Positions 38,104 through 48,092 of a stretch of 64,000 nucleotides of DNA are shown piece by piece (within the stretch, counting starts at the first letter, position 1; each line of letters starts with the position of its first letter). The position numbers were made by a program, and so were the translations under genes. The notes under the pieces are model-generated. The model did no database searches and was not told where the DNA came from. It saw nothing but the letters and a program-made list of their open reading frames with translations. Origin of the DNA: Gammaproteobacteria bacterium (GTDB lineage: Bacteria > Pseudomonadota > Gammaproteobacteria > Eutrophobiales > Eutrophobiaceae); the NCBI GenBank assembly GCA_022826885.1, contig JAJDUB010000068.1, positions 1 through 64,000 of the forward strand. The letters are read 5' to 3'.

Positions 38104-40194
38104 ATGCAATACAAGATAGGGGTTGATACGGGAGGCACCTTCACGGATGCGGTTGTCCTGGATGAAGACGGAAACATAACGACCGGCAAGCATCTCACCA
38201 CCTACCACGATTTCTCGGAAGGCGTCGGTAACTCGCTTGCCGTCGCGGCGGAAAAACTGTCGCTCAGCCTGGAACAGTTGCTCGGCAACTGTGTTGCATT
38301 TGCTTACGGCACCACCATCGGCACCAACGCCATTGCGACGCGCAGCGGCGCAAAAGTCGGTATGTTAACCACGAAGGGCGCCCGGGATACCATCCATATA
38401 GCGCGCGGGTTGTCACGTTGGACGGGTTTATCGGAAGCCGAGACCAAGCACATGGCGACCACCATAAAACCGGCGCCGCTGGTACCTAAAAAGTTGACCA
38501 GGGAGGTACGCGAACGGGTGGATTACTCCGGCAGCGAGGTGGTGGCGTTAAATGAAGACGACGTGCGTGCGGCCGTGGCGGAACTTGTCGAGCAGGGCGT
38601 GGAAAGTATTGCTGTTTGCTTCCTTTGGTCGTTTACAAACAGCGGGCACGAGTTGAAAGCTAAGGAGATCGTGCAGGAACTGTATCCTGACCTGTATAGC
38701 TGCACTTCCTGTGAAGTGGTGCCGTTGGAAGGCGAATACGAGCGTTTCATCACCACGGTGCTGGATGCCTATGTGGGGCCGGCAACCCTGAGCTATATGA
38801 AATCCGTTTCCGGATTTCTCAGGAAAAAGGGATTGAAGCCGAGACTGCTGCTGATGAAGGCCGACGGCGGGATAGCGTATTCCGATTCCGTGCTGCCGGT
38901 CGCCACTGTCCACTCCGGACCGGCAGGCGGTGTAAAGGCGACGCAGACATTCGGCCGGATCCTGGGTTATGAAAATATTATTTCGACAGACGTAGGCGGC
39001 ACGACTTTTGACGTGAGCCTTATCACCAATGGCAAGGAAACCTTCAACCGCGAACCCCGTATCGAGAAGTTCAGCACTCTGTACCCGACTCTGGACATCG
39101 TGTCCATCGGCGCGGGCGGAGGGACCATAGTCCATGCCGATCCGGAGCTGAAAACGTTGCACGTGGGTCCGCAAAGCGCGGGTTCGAACCCGGGTCCGGC
39201 CTGTTACGGGTTCGGCGGCGAGCAGGCCACCATGACCGATGCCGCGGTGATCCTGGGTTATATCAATCCGGACTACTTCAACGGCGGACGCATGGCGTTG
39301 TATCCGGAACGGTCCCGGGAGGCATTCAACAGGGTGGCCGCGGTTATGGACATGGACGTGGTGGAGGTGGCCCAGGGCGCGTACGAGATCATCAATTCGC
39401 ACATGTCTGACCTGATCATGGGCATGACGGTACGGCGCGGGGTGGACATCGGCAATTATGTGATTTTCAGTTTCGGCGGTGCAGGTCCCGTGCACGTGGC
39501 CTATATGGGCGCGACGCTGGGCGCCGGAAAAGCGATTATTCCCGCTTCATCTTCAGTTTACTCGGCACTGGGACTGGCTACATCCCCCATAGGACATACA
39601 TATATCAAGTATGACTACCGCACTTTACCGATAACTGCGCAGGTCTTGAACGACAATATCGGCGAGTTGCATCAGCGGGTCAAACAGGAACTGGCCGAAG
39701 GCGGCGTACACCCCGACAATATGGACATTCGGGTTTCAATGGATATGAAATACCTGTTGCAGATCAATACGGTCAATATGACGATCCCGTTAAAGGATGA
39801 ATATACGGAAGACGATGCGGCCCGGCTGGGCGGCATGTTCGACCAGGCGTATACGGATCTGTACGGCGCCGGCGCGGCGTATCCCGAGGCCGGGCGCGTG
39901 ATCTCCTCCTACATGATCAAGGGGGAGGGCATAGTCCACGATTTTGCCCCGAATCCGGCGCCCCTGGCAGGCAAGGACCCTGGGGCGGGGAATAAGGGCA
40001 GCAGACAGGCGTATTTCAAAGGTGATGGATTCCTGGAAACGCCCCTGTTTGATTTTGCAAAACTGCTTCCGGGCAACGAAGTGGTTGGGCCTGCGATTAT
40101 AGAAGCGGATGAGACCACTATCGTTGTGCCGCCTGGCTACAATGCATCACTGGACGGATTTAAAAATATCGAACTGGTACGAATACAAGGGTAA
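38104..40194 (+). CDS. HyuA-like subunit (hydantoinase A/5-oxoprolinase/acetone or acetophenone carboxylase family), paralog 1
   Basis: GVDTGGTFTDAVVLDEDG, AYGTTIGTNAI, STDVGGTTFDVSLI, SIGAGGGTI, GPQSAGSNPGPACYG. Confidence 0.92.
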   Translation: MQYKIGVDTGGTFTDAVVLDEDGNITTGKHLTTYHDFSEGVGNSLAVAAEKLSLSLEQLLGNCVAFAYGTTIGTNAIATRSGAKVGMLTTKGARDTIHIARGLSRWTGLSEAETKHMATTIKPAPLVPKKLTREVRERVDYSGSEVVALNEDDVRAAVAELVEQGVESIAVCFLWSFTNSGHELKAKEIVQELYPDLYSCTSCEVVPLEGEYERFITTVLDAYVGPATLSYMKSVSGFLRKKGLKPRLLLMKADGGIAYSDSVLPVATVHSGPAGGVKATQTFGRILGYENIISTDVGGTTFDVSLITNGKETFNREPRIEKFSTLYPTLDIVSIGAGGGTIVHADPELKTLHVGPQSAGSNPGPACYGFGGEQATMTDAAVILGYINPDYFNGGRMALYPERSREAFNRVAAVMDMDVVEVAQGAYEIINSHMSDLIMGMTVRRGVDIGNYVIFSFGGAGPVHVAYMGATLGAGKAIIPASSSVYSALGLATSPIGHTYIKYDYRTLPITAQVLNDNIGELHQRVKQELAEGGVHPDNMDIRVSMDMKYLLQINTVNMTIPLKDEYTEDDAARLGGMFDQAYTDLYGAGAAYPEAGRVISSYMIKGEGIVHDFAPNPAPLAGKDPGAGNKGSRQAYFKGDGFLETPLFDFAKLLPGNEVVGPAIIEADETTIVVPPGYNASLDGFKNIELVRIQG

Positions 40195-40198
40195 CGAA

Positions 40199-42376
40199 AT
40201 GAGAGATAAGCTCGATCCGGTCACTTTCGAGATTCTCCGGCACCGTCTGGAGGAAATCGTCAATGAAGCCTACTACACGATGGCCCGCGTCTCGGGCAAT
40301 GCAATCATCACGGAGGCGGGCGACCATGAAGAGGCCATCCTGAACGCAAACGGGGATACCATCATGGTGGGCGGCGGCATTGTCGAATGGACCCAGTGTC
40401 TCGAGGAGGCGGGGCGCTACATATCCAGGGAGTACCAGGATAACCCCGGTATCTTTGAAGGCGACCAGTTCGTCCTGAACTGCACCGAAGTAGCGGCGGT
40501 GCACCTGATGGATATCCAGGTGTTGAAGCCGGTGTTCTGGGAGGGCGAACGGTTTGCCTGGTTGAATACGGCCGGGCACAACATGGACGTTGGCGGCATC
40601 AATATCGGGGGCGTCCAGATTGATGCCCGTGAGCGCGTCCAGGAAGGGTTGAGCATGTGGGGCCTCAAGGTGTGCGAGCGGGGGGTTATTCGCAAGGACA
40701 TCGAGACAACCATCAAGAACATGACCCGCCAGCCGGAACTCCTGGTGCTGGAGTTACGGGCGCGCATGGCTGCCAATAATGCCGCGGAGAAACGCCTTTT
40801 GGACACCGTCAGGGAGTTTGGTTTCGACAAGGTGATGGCAATCTTCGAAGAATTACCGAGATACTCGGAACAGCGCATCCGCCAGAGGCTGAGGAAGCTG
40901 CCTGATGGCGAATTCTCGGCAGTTCACTATTTCGAATCGGTTATTGAGAGTGAGGGCGCCCTGGCAGTCAGGTGTAAGCTGGTAAAAAAAGGCGACACCA
41001 TAAAGATGGATTTCACCGGGTCGTCGCCGCAGTCAAAAGGGGCCCAGAACGTGGCGTTACCCGGCGCAAAGAGCAATGCCGAGTGCCCTTTTCTCATGAT
41101 GCTTGCCCATGATATTCCATGGAATTACGGCCTGTGGGGGGTGATTGAGTGGGTCCTGCCCCATGGCAGCATCGTCAACCCCACGGATGACGCGCCGGTA
41201 TCGATCAATACGCCTGCGGGCGCCGGCTACGTCACCATCGGTTGTGTACTGGATTGCATCAGCCAGCTCTATTTGTGTTCCGATGAAAAGGAAGAGGCAA
41301 TGGCCTCCGGCAGCAATGCCTTTAACAACCCGATGCTCTACGGCAGCGACAAGGAAGGAAATTATTTCATTACGATGATGATGGAAAACCTCATCTGCGG
41401 CGCCGGGGGAATGTACCACCGTGACGGCGATGATACCTGCTCCAACATGTGGACCACCAAGCCCCAGGTTACCAACCTGGAACGCGCCGAGCAGTTGTTT
41501 CCCTGGTTGTACCTGTGGCGCAGGGAGGCATTGGATACCGGCGGGCCCGGAAAGAACCGGGGCGGTACTGCCTGTATGAACGCTTTTATTCCGTGGAAGG
41601 TCGATGAGATGGAAGTCCATGACAACGGTATGGGCGACACCGTGCGCCTCGCCAACGGTCTGGCCGGGGGGTATCCCGCTCCCAATGTAAAACAGTACCT
41701 CATCAGAAAATCCAACATACAATCCATGTTCGACCGGGGGGAAATGCCGTCTGCCGTGGATGAAATTGAAGGGGTGGTCGAGGAATACGGCGTCAACACC
41801 ACGCTGCCCTTCTATAAGGACGATGTCTACGCGGTTTACTTCGGCGGTGGTGGTGGGTTTGGCGACCCGCTGGAACGTGACCCCGGGAATCTTGCTAACG
41901 ACGTAATAAACGAACATGTATCGGTCGATGAAGCCAGGAAGTTATATGGTGTCGTCTTCGACAGGGAAACGCTACGGGTTGATCAGGAGGGCACTGAGGA
42001 AGAACGGCAAAATATCCGCAAAAGGCGTCTGGAAATGGCACAGGCGCCGAAACTGGCAAACGGTGGAACCGAAAACAGCGGCATCGAGTTGATGAACTGG
42101 GCCGGGGTGATTTCCCTGAACGTGAACGATGCGGGTGAGCGTTACTGGCAATGCATGAAATGCGACCATGTCCTGGGTGATGCGAATGCTGACTGGAAGG
42201 ACTACACGGCGACCTGGCATGCCCCGATGCGGCACGGACAACCCGAAGCATATGCAGCGGCTACTGAAGAGTATCACCTGCGCGAATGTTACTGCCCCAA
42301 CTGCGGCGGGTTGTTCGAGGTGTTGAACCTCGGTGTCAATGATGAGGACGTGGTGACATTCAGGTACCTCGGCTGA
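40199..42376 (+). CDS. HyuB-like subunit with C-terminal cysteine-rich extension resembling acetone carboxylase gamma
   Basis: LDPVTFEILRHRLEEIVNEAYYTMARVSGNAII; MDFTGSSPQSKGAQN; C-terminal WQCMKCDHVLG...LRECYCPNCGGLFEV; start ATG 40199. Confidence 0.88.
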   Translation: MRDKLDPVTFEILRHRLEEIVNEAYYTMARVSGNAIITEAGDHEEAILNANGDTIMVGGGIVEWTQCLEEAGRYISREYQDNPGIFEGDQFVLNCTEVAAVHLMDIQVLKPVFWEGERFAWLNTAGHNMDVGGINIGGVQIDARERVQEGLSMWGLKVCERGVIRKDIETTIKNMTRQPELLVLELRARMAANNAAEKRLLDTVREFGFDKVMAIFEELPRYSEQRIRQRLRKLPDGEFSAVHYFESVIESEGALAVRCKLVKKGDTIKMDFTGSSPQSKGAQNVALPGAKSNAECPFLMMLAHDIPWNYGLWGVIEWVLPHGSIVNPTDDAPVSINTPAGAGYVTIGCVLDCISQLYLCSDEKEEAMASGSNAFNNPMLYGSDKEGNYFITMMMENLICGAGGMYHRDGDDTCSNMWTTKPQVTNLERAEQLFPWLYLWRREALDTGGPGKNRGGTACMNAFIPWKVDEMEVHDNGMGDTVRLANGLAGGYPAPNVKQYLIRKSNIQSMFDRGEMPSAVDEIEGVVEEYGVNTTLPFYKDDVYAVYFGGGGGFGDPLERDPGNLANDVINEHVSVDEARKLYGVVFDRETLRVDQEGTEEERQNIRKRRLEMAQAPKLANGGTENSGIELMNWAGVISLNVNDAGERYWQCMKCDHVLGDANADWKDYTATWHAPMRHGQPEAYAAATEEYHLRECYCPNCGGLFEVLNLGVNDEDVVTFRYLG

Positions 42377-42419
42377 GCAAGGTCAACGCCATGCTATGCT
42401 TGCTGCGCACCACCCTGCA

Positions 42420-43943
42420 ATGACATCCAAACGCAAGCCGACCCTGTCCCCGGAAGCCATCGCCGTCGGCCGGCGTATCAAGGGGTTGCGGGAGTTCCTT
42501 GCACTGCTCGATGAGAACGGCCAACTGGCGGTCTGGGAGGAGGAAGTCCTACCGGAGCCGGATATCCGCAACATTTCCGTAGCCGCAGGCCGCGATGCCA
42601 TGCATGGACCGGCCGTGCTGCTCACCAACATCAAGGGTTACCCCGGCAAACAGGTCGTGGTAGGGGTGCACGGCAGTTTCACCAACCTGGCCCTGCTGAT
42701 GGGGCGCCCGAAGGGGACGTCGGTGAAGGAGTTGTTCTACGAAATGATCAACCGCTGGGGCAGTGATGAACCGTTAATCGAGCGGGTACCCCCGGCCCGG
42801 GCGCCGGCACTTGCCAACCGGGTCGAGAACGGCATCAACCTGTACGCACTGCTGCCCCTGTACCGCATCAACGAGTATGACGGCGGGTTTTATATCGACA
42901 AGGCCAACGTGGTAAGCCGGGACCCGTCGGACCCGGAGGACTTCGGCAAGCAGAACGTGGGCATCTACCGGATACAGGTACATGGGCCTGATATGTTCAG
43001 TCTGGATGCGGTGCCGTCCCATGACATGGGCCAGCACATACGGATTGCTGAGCGGGAGAATGCTGACCTGAACATCGCCGTGATGATCGGCAACCATCCT
43101 GCCCTGGCGATGTTTGCGGGGACGCCGGTGGACTACGATGAATCGGAATATGCGTATGCCTCGCAGATGATGGGGGCGCCGTTGCAGTTGACTACATCCG
43201 GCAACGGCCTTGACATCCTGGCCAACTCGGAGATGGTCATTGAGGCGACGATGGTCAACAGGGAGCGTATCCTTGAAGGGCCGTTCGGTGAGTACCCCGG
43301 CACTTACGGCGCCGTGCGCAGGCTGAATGTATTCAGGGTGACGTCCGTATCCTTCCGGGACGACCCTATCTTCGAGAGTCTGTACATCGGCAGCAAGAGC
43401 TGGACGGAGCACGACACGCTTCTGGGGATTAATGTCTGTACGACGGTGTATAACCAGTTGAAACAGAATTTCCCTGAAGTCATTGCCGTTAATGCTTTAT
43501 ACCAGGACGGGACGACTGCGGTCATTGCGGTGAAGAACCGTTTTGCCGGCTTTGCCAAATCCGTTGCCCTGCGGGCGCTCGGTTCTCCTCACGGGCTGTT
43601 GTTCCTGAAAAACCTCATCATGGTCGATGCCGACATCGACCCGTTTGACCTGAACCAGGTCATCTGGTCGTTGTCCAACCGCACCCGGGCTGATGACATC
43701 ATCGTATTGCCCAACATGCCGCTCAGTGATGCCGACCCGTCAGCGGAGATCGGGGGCAAAGGCCACCGCCTGATTATCGATGCCACTTCCTATATGCCGC
43801 CCGACAAAATTTCCGTGAACAATAACCTTGTTGAATCACCGGCCGGTCCGGTAATTGACGAACTGGAAAGAATTATTAATAAGCTGCGAAACGGAAACCC
43901 TGTATTCCGTCATTCCTGCGAAAGCAGGAATCCAGTAGAATAA
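42420..43943 (+). CDS. UbiD family decarboxylase, paralog 2 (start 42420 or 42396)
   Basis: EGPFGEYPGTYGA, QNVGIYRIQVHGPDMF; strongly similar to paralog 1; C-terminus runs into a repeat. Confidence 0.92.
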   Translation: MTSKRKPTLSPEAIAVGRRIKGLREFLALLDENGQLAVWEEEVLPEPDIRNISVAAGRDAMHGPAVLLTNIKGYPGKQVVVGVHGSFTNLALLMGRPKGTSVKELFYEMINRWGSDEPLIERVPPARAPALANRVENGINLYALLPLYRINEYDGGFYIDKANVVSRDPSDPEDFGKQNVGIYRIQVHGPDMFSLDAVPSHDMGQHIRIAERENADLNIAVMIGNHPALAMFAGTPVDYDESEYAYASQMMGAPLQLTTSGNGLDILANSEMVIEATMVNRERILEGPFGEYPGTYGAVRRLNVFRVTSVSFRDDPIFESLYIGSKSWTEHDTLLGINVCTTVYNQLKQNFPEVIAVNALYQDGTTAVIAVKNRFAGFAKSVALRALGSPHGLLFLKNLIMVDADIDPFDLNQVIWSLSNRTRADDIIVLPNMPLSDADPSAEIGGKGHRLIIDATSYMPPDKISVNNNLVESPAGPVIDELERIINKLRNGNPVFRHSCESRNPVE

Positions 43944-44005
43944 TGCGTCGCCGCAGGCGACCCTTTTTCTCACTGGATTCCCGCCTGCGCGGGAATGACA
44001 GACGG
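43907..44005. repeat. Interspersed inverted repeat of CGTCATTCCyGCGAAAGCrGGAATCCAG type
   Basis: ccgtcattcctgcgaaagcaggaatccagt ... cactggattcccgcctgcgcgggaatgacagacgg, inward-facing arms. Confidence 0.85.
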
Positions 44006-44037
44006 GGCGGAAATGACAATGACCAGGACTTCCAATA

Positions 44038-44982
44038 CTATAAGAATACAATTTCCGGAAGTGTGGCAGAGACGATGTAATTTGGTCTGTCGACGATCTC
44101 GTTAATTTTCAAATCCACACAGACGGAGCAGAGCACGTAGGCCTGTTCCCTGGTTAATCCCCGCTCCCGTTCCAGGTGGTCGATCATATAGCGCACCGCC
44201 CGTTGGGCGTTTTCAAAGAGGTCAGGACCATTGGCGGTTGTGACAAAGCAGGGTCCCGTGTTGGTATTGGCACAAAGCGGGCCGTCAGTCCTGAAATGAG
44301 GTTCCGGGATCCTATTGCCTGGTTCGAGGTCAATCCTCAGCGTAACCTGTGCGGCCATTTCAATGGCGGTAATGCATACCTCTCCGTCACCCTGGGCCGC
44401 ATGGGCATCGCCCACACTGAACAGCGCCCCCTCCACGGAAACAGGCAGATACAACGTAGAACCCTTGCACAGGTGGCGTATATCCATATTGCCGCCGTTA
44501 TCACGGGGCGGGATGGTACTGTGTTCACCCGGTTCCGGCAGCGCCGTGCCCATGATGCCGGGGAAGGGGGCAATGGGAATGGCGATGTCATCGCGGTGTT
44601 TCATGCGGGCCAGGTTGCCGTCAGTCAAATCCCAGATCTGTAAAAACTCACTGGGAAATTCTTCCATCGGTAACAGACCGCGGTTGGGCCGGATGGCGGT
44701 CCAACCAAATCCCAGTGTGGGAATAACTTCCATGACGTGTATGACAAGTGTGTCGCCGGGTTCGGCGCCGTTAACAAAAACGGGGCCGGTCAGGGGGTGA
44801 CCGGTCAGCGGGCCTTTTGCCTTGACGTCTGCGCCGGTTGAATCGGCGGAATAGTAATAGTCCCCGGCATCACGGGTAGTGAAGACAACCGTATCACCGG
44901 GCTCGATGGTCAGGCGGGGCGGGTGGGTGTTGTCCCAGGCATAATTCACCACGTCGTCGTTGAGTTCGTGGGTTGTCGGCAT
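44038..44982 (-). CDS. Acetamidase/formamidase family protein
   Basis: FVNGAEPGDTLVIHVMEV, GNMDIRHLCKGSTLYLPVSVEGALFSVGDAHAAQGDGEVCITAIE. Confidence 0.9.
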   Translation of the reverse strand: MPTTHELNDDVVNYAWDNTHPPRLTIEPGDTVVFTTRDAGDYYYSADSTGADVKAKGPLTGHPLTGPVFVNGAEPGDTLVIHVMEVIPTLGFGWTAIRPNRGLLPMEEFPSEFLQIWDLTDGNLARMKHRDDIAIPIAPFPGIMGTALPEPGEHSTIPPRDNGGNMDIRHLCKGSTLYLPVSVEGALFSVGDAHAAQGDGEVCITAIEMAAQVTLRIDLEPGNRIPEPHFRTDGPLCANTNTGPCFVTTANGPDLFENAQRAVRYMIDHLERERGLTREQAYVLCSVCVDLKINEIVDRPNYIVSATLPEIVFL

Positions 44983-44991
44983 GGGCGGCTG

Positions 44992-45837
44992 TTACTTCAA
45001 TTCGGGCCAGATGACCCATCCGGAAGCGGAACGCCAGGCATAACTGTCGCAATAACCCAATACATCGGCGGGTCCCCTGGTCGAGGCGAGTACCACGAAC
45101 CAGGCAATCAACTCCGCCGTGCCGCCGGAACCAGCTTCTTCCATGCGCTCCAGTGTGCATTTCTCCATCAGCTTGCGGTGATCGCCCTCGGCGAGACAAT
45201 CCAGGAACATGCGGTCGAATTCTTCATCGATATAAAAGTAACGGGGTCCGCCCGGCTCATGGGACAGGCCGCCGGAGCCGATCAATGCGATACGTTCATC
45301 ACCCGGATAACTGTTGAGCACGTCGCGGATGACGTGCCCTACCTGGTAGGCCCGTTCCGGCGTCGGGATAGGGGGCACGGTACAGTTCATGGTAATGGGT
45401 ATGATGGGTATGTTCATATCCGGATTGAGATACTTGGTGGGGGTGGATATCCCGTCATCGAACTGCATGTCTTCCTGGATGTAGGCCAGTTGCAAACCAT
45501 GCCTGGCCGCTTCATTGACGATGTAACGGGCCAGTTTTGAGTTCCCCGGCACATGATATTTTTCATGCTGTGCCAGCCAGGTTTGGTACCAGTCGGCCGG
45601 GCCACTGTGTTGGTCGGCAATACCGACCGTGTATTCCGGCGTGTTGCTCAGCGGCCAGTTGAGCAGGTGATCGTTGGCAAAGATGATCAATACATCGGGC
45701 TTCGCCGCGTCGAGATGGTCCCGCATTTTTTTGAATGAAGCCAGCGCGGTCTGTTGCTGATGTTCCGGCGCATCCTCAAACCAGCCCAGCAGGCCCGGCG
45801 TATGTGTCGAGGCTACGGCAGCAACGATCTCAGCCAT
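44992..45837 (-). CDS. LigB-type class III extradiol dioxygenase, beta subunit
   Basis: MAEIVAAVASTHTPG, VLIIFANDHLLNW, ALIGSGGLSHEPGGPRYFYIDEEFDR. Confidence 0.88.
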   Translation of the reverse strand: MAEIVAAVASTHTPGLLGWFEDAPEHQQQTALASFKKMRDHLDAAKPDVLIIFANDHLLNWPLSNTPEYTVGIADQHSGPADWYQTWLAQHEKYHVPGNSKLARYIVNEAARHGLQLAYIQEDMQFDDGISTPTKYLNPDMNIPIIPITMNCTVPPIPTPERAYQVGHVIRDVLNSYPGDERIALIGSGGLSHEPGGPRYFYIDEEFDRMFLDCLAEGDHRKLMEKCTLERMEEAGSGGTAELIAWFVVLASTRGPADVLGYCDSYAWRSASGWVIWPELK

Positions 45838-46186
45838 CGCCCTTGTCCTGCATCATGTCCCACTTGGAATCACCGAGAGACTCTTTTGATTCCACCGGGA
45901 ATGCCTTTTGATAGATGGCTACTGCGGGGTGGGCGTTGGTCATGTTGCCGGTCCCGTAAGTGAGGCGCATGATATGCGGAACCAGGTACTGGTGTACGCC
46001 CAGGTCCATTAACCGTTTCGGATCGGTATCGCGCAGGGCCTCGTATTCTTCCCGGCTGCACCCGAATTCCCTGGTCAGGCCCTCCAGGTCTTCCAGCCAG
46101 CGTTTCTGCAGGGCCGGGTCCTTGCGCACGTAATAGATCATGTCATTGGTGGGCAGGGTCTTGTCGACGCGAAGAACGTTACTCAT
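45830..46186 (-). CDS. LigA-type extradiol dioxygenase alpha subunit
   Basis: Small helical protein overlapping LigB-like gene; REFGCSREEYEALRDTDPKRLMDLGVHQYLVPHIMRL. Confidence 0.83.
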   Translation of the reverse strand: MSNVLRVDKTLPTNDMIYYVRKDPALQKRWLEDLEGLTREFGCSREEYEALRDTDPKRLMDLGVHQYLVPHIMRLTYGTGNMTNAHPAVAIYQKAFPVESKESLGDSKWDMMQDKGDG

Positions 46187-46275
46187 CTTCAGTCCTGTTT
46201 TCTGTTACCAAACCGGATATATTATATGCGACGCTGCCGGTAATGACAGTTTGGTGTTAAACATTTGTTTTTCTC

Positions 46276-48000
46276 TCAGTAAGTGTAGCTGGGATAGGGA
46301 GCATCGTAATCCGGCAGTACCACACCGTTCTCACGCGCATAGATTTCCCATTCCCGCACCAGTTCTTCCAGTTTCCCTGGTTGCTCGCTTGAGAGGTCAT
46401 TCAGTTCCCCGGGGTCTTCCTCGATATTGTAAAGGCGCCATTTATCCACCGGAACGTCCAGCTCTCTGGGTTCCCAGGGTACCCCGGCCGGTTCCCATAC
46501 GATTTTCCAGTCACCCCTGCGGATGGCCCGGCGGCCGAACAGCTCCCAACCCATTACGTAGTCCTGACTGTGAGTGAATTCCCGTTCTCCCTTCAGCATC
46601 GACAGCATGGAAGCGCCCTGCAACGGCAGGATATCGCGTCCGTCGAAGCTGGAGCCTGGGTGTTTAACGCCGGTCAATTCCAGGATCGTAGGCATAACAT
46701 CCTTGACTGTCACAAACTCATCGATTACTGCGCCTTTCCGGATCTGCTCCGGAAAATGTACGATTGCCGGCACGCGGATCCCGCCTTCAGTGGTGAATTG
46801 TTTATACATCCGGTAACCGCCGCTGCTCGCCCAGGTCCAGTTCGGGCCGTACCAGATATAGGAATCACCATTCCCCAGGTTTTCAAGACTGTTGTCGCAG
46901 CATTGTTCTGCCCAGTTTTCCAGCGCCTCCCAGCCGATATTCAGGTGCGCACCCTCGGCGCCGTTATCGGACATGAAGAAAATCAGCGTGTTTTCAAATT
47001 GCCCCGAGGACTTCAGGTAATCAATGACCTCTCCCGTGTACCTGTCCATGTCGTCGACCATCGCAGCAAATATTTCCATCTTTCTCGCTTCAACCTTTTT
47101 TTCCTCATCAGGCAAAGCCTGCCAGGCCGGTTCCGACGCCAACCTGGCGAATGGTAATGCATCCTGTTCAATCAATCCCAGTTTCTTCATGTTTTCAAAC
47201 CGTTTGCCTTGCAGTACGTCCCACCCTGCATCGTACCTGCCGGCATACTTTTCAACAGATTCCCTAGGCGCCTGTAACGGCCAGTGCGGGGCGGTAAACG
47301 CAAGATAGGCAAAAAAAGGTCGTCCATCCGCATCATTGCCTTTTAGGTACTCGATGAGCTTGCGGGCATAAAAGCGGCTAGAATAGAAATCGTCCGGAAG
47401 CCCGACAGGTTTACCGTCTTCCCTGTAGATGGACGGGTTGAGGCCAATCAACGGCAGGTCTCCGAGATGCCCCGCGCCGCCCTGAGCGAGGTCAAACGAT
47501 CGCTCAAACCCCCGGGCGTGCGGACTCGTTTCCGCAGTCAACCCCAGGTGCCATTTACCTGTCATGTAGGTGTGGTATCCCGCATCACGCATGATTTCCG
47601 CAAGCGACGCCACGCGAAAATTGAGGTAGCCTTCATAACCGGGATAACCAACCTGGTTTGCTCTCAACTCCTCGTACATTTGACCCAGGCCTGCCAGGTG
47701 GTTATCAGTGCCGGATAACAGCATGGAACGAGTGGGCGAACAGGTGGGCGCGGAATAAAATTGTGTGAGCAGGATCCCGTCACGCCCGAGGGCGTCCAGG
47801 TTCGGTGTGTTTATTTCACCGCCGAATACGCCGAGGTCGGAATACCCCAGGTCGTCCGCAACGATTAACAGGACATTGGGTCGATCAATTTGCTGCACAG
47901 ATTGCCCCGGTTCCGCCCCCTGATCACTGCTGGTATCAGAGCTGCAGGCACACAGACCTAAAACAATAAAGATGCTCGTCAATACGGGGGGATAGCGCAT
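46276..48000 (-). CDS. Arylsulfatase (formylglycine-dependent, AtsA-like), probable lipoprotein
   Basis: RPNVLLIVADDLGYSDLG, CSPTRSMLLSGTDNHLAGLG sulfatase signature, signal ending LGLCACSS. Confidence 0.92.
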   Translation of the reverse strand: MRYPPVLTSIFIVLGLCACSSDTSSDQGAEPGQSVQQIDRPNVLLIVADDLGYSDLGVFGGEINTPNLDALGRDGILLTQFYSAPTCSPTRSMLLSGTDNHLAGLGQMYEELRANQVGYPGYEGYLNFRVASLAEIMRDAGYHTYMTGKWHLGLTAETSPHARGFERSFDLAQGGAGHLGDLPLIGLNPSIYREDGKPVGLPDDFYSSRFYARKLIEYLKGNDADGRPFFAYLAFTAPHWPLQAPRESVEKYAGRYDAGWDVLQGKRFENMKKLGLIEQDALPFARLASEPAWQALPDEEKKVEARKMEIFAAMVDDMDRYTGEVIDYLKSSGQFENTLIFFMSDNGAEGAHLNIGWEALENWAEQCCDNSLENLGNGDSYIWYGPNWTWASSGGYRMYKQFTTEGGIRVPAIVHFPEQIRKGAVIDEFVTVKDVMPTILELTGVKHPGSSFDGRDILPLQGASMLSMLKGEREFTHSQDYVMGWELFGRRAIRRGDWKIVWEPAGVPWEPRELDVPVDKWRLYNIEEDPGELNDLSSEQPGKLEELVREWEIYARENGVVLPDYDAPYPSYTY

Positions 48001-48092
48001 ACTGTGAGTGTTTACACGTAAACTATTTCCAGCTTATAATGGCCGAATTCTATCAATTAGTTGTTGTTTGGTCTTCTAATAGTTAATCAAAA

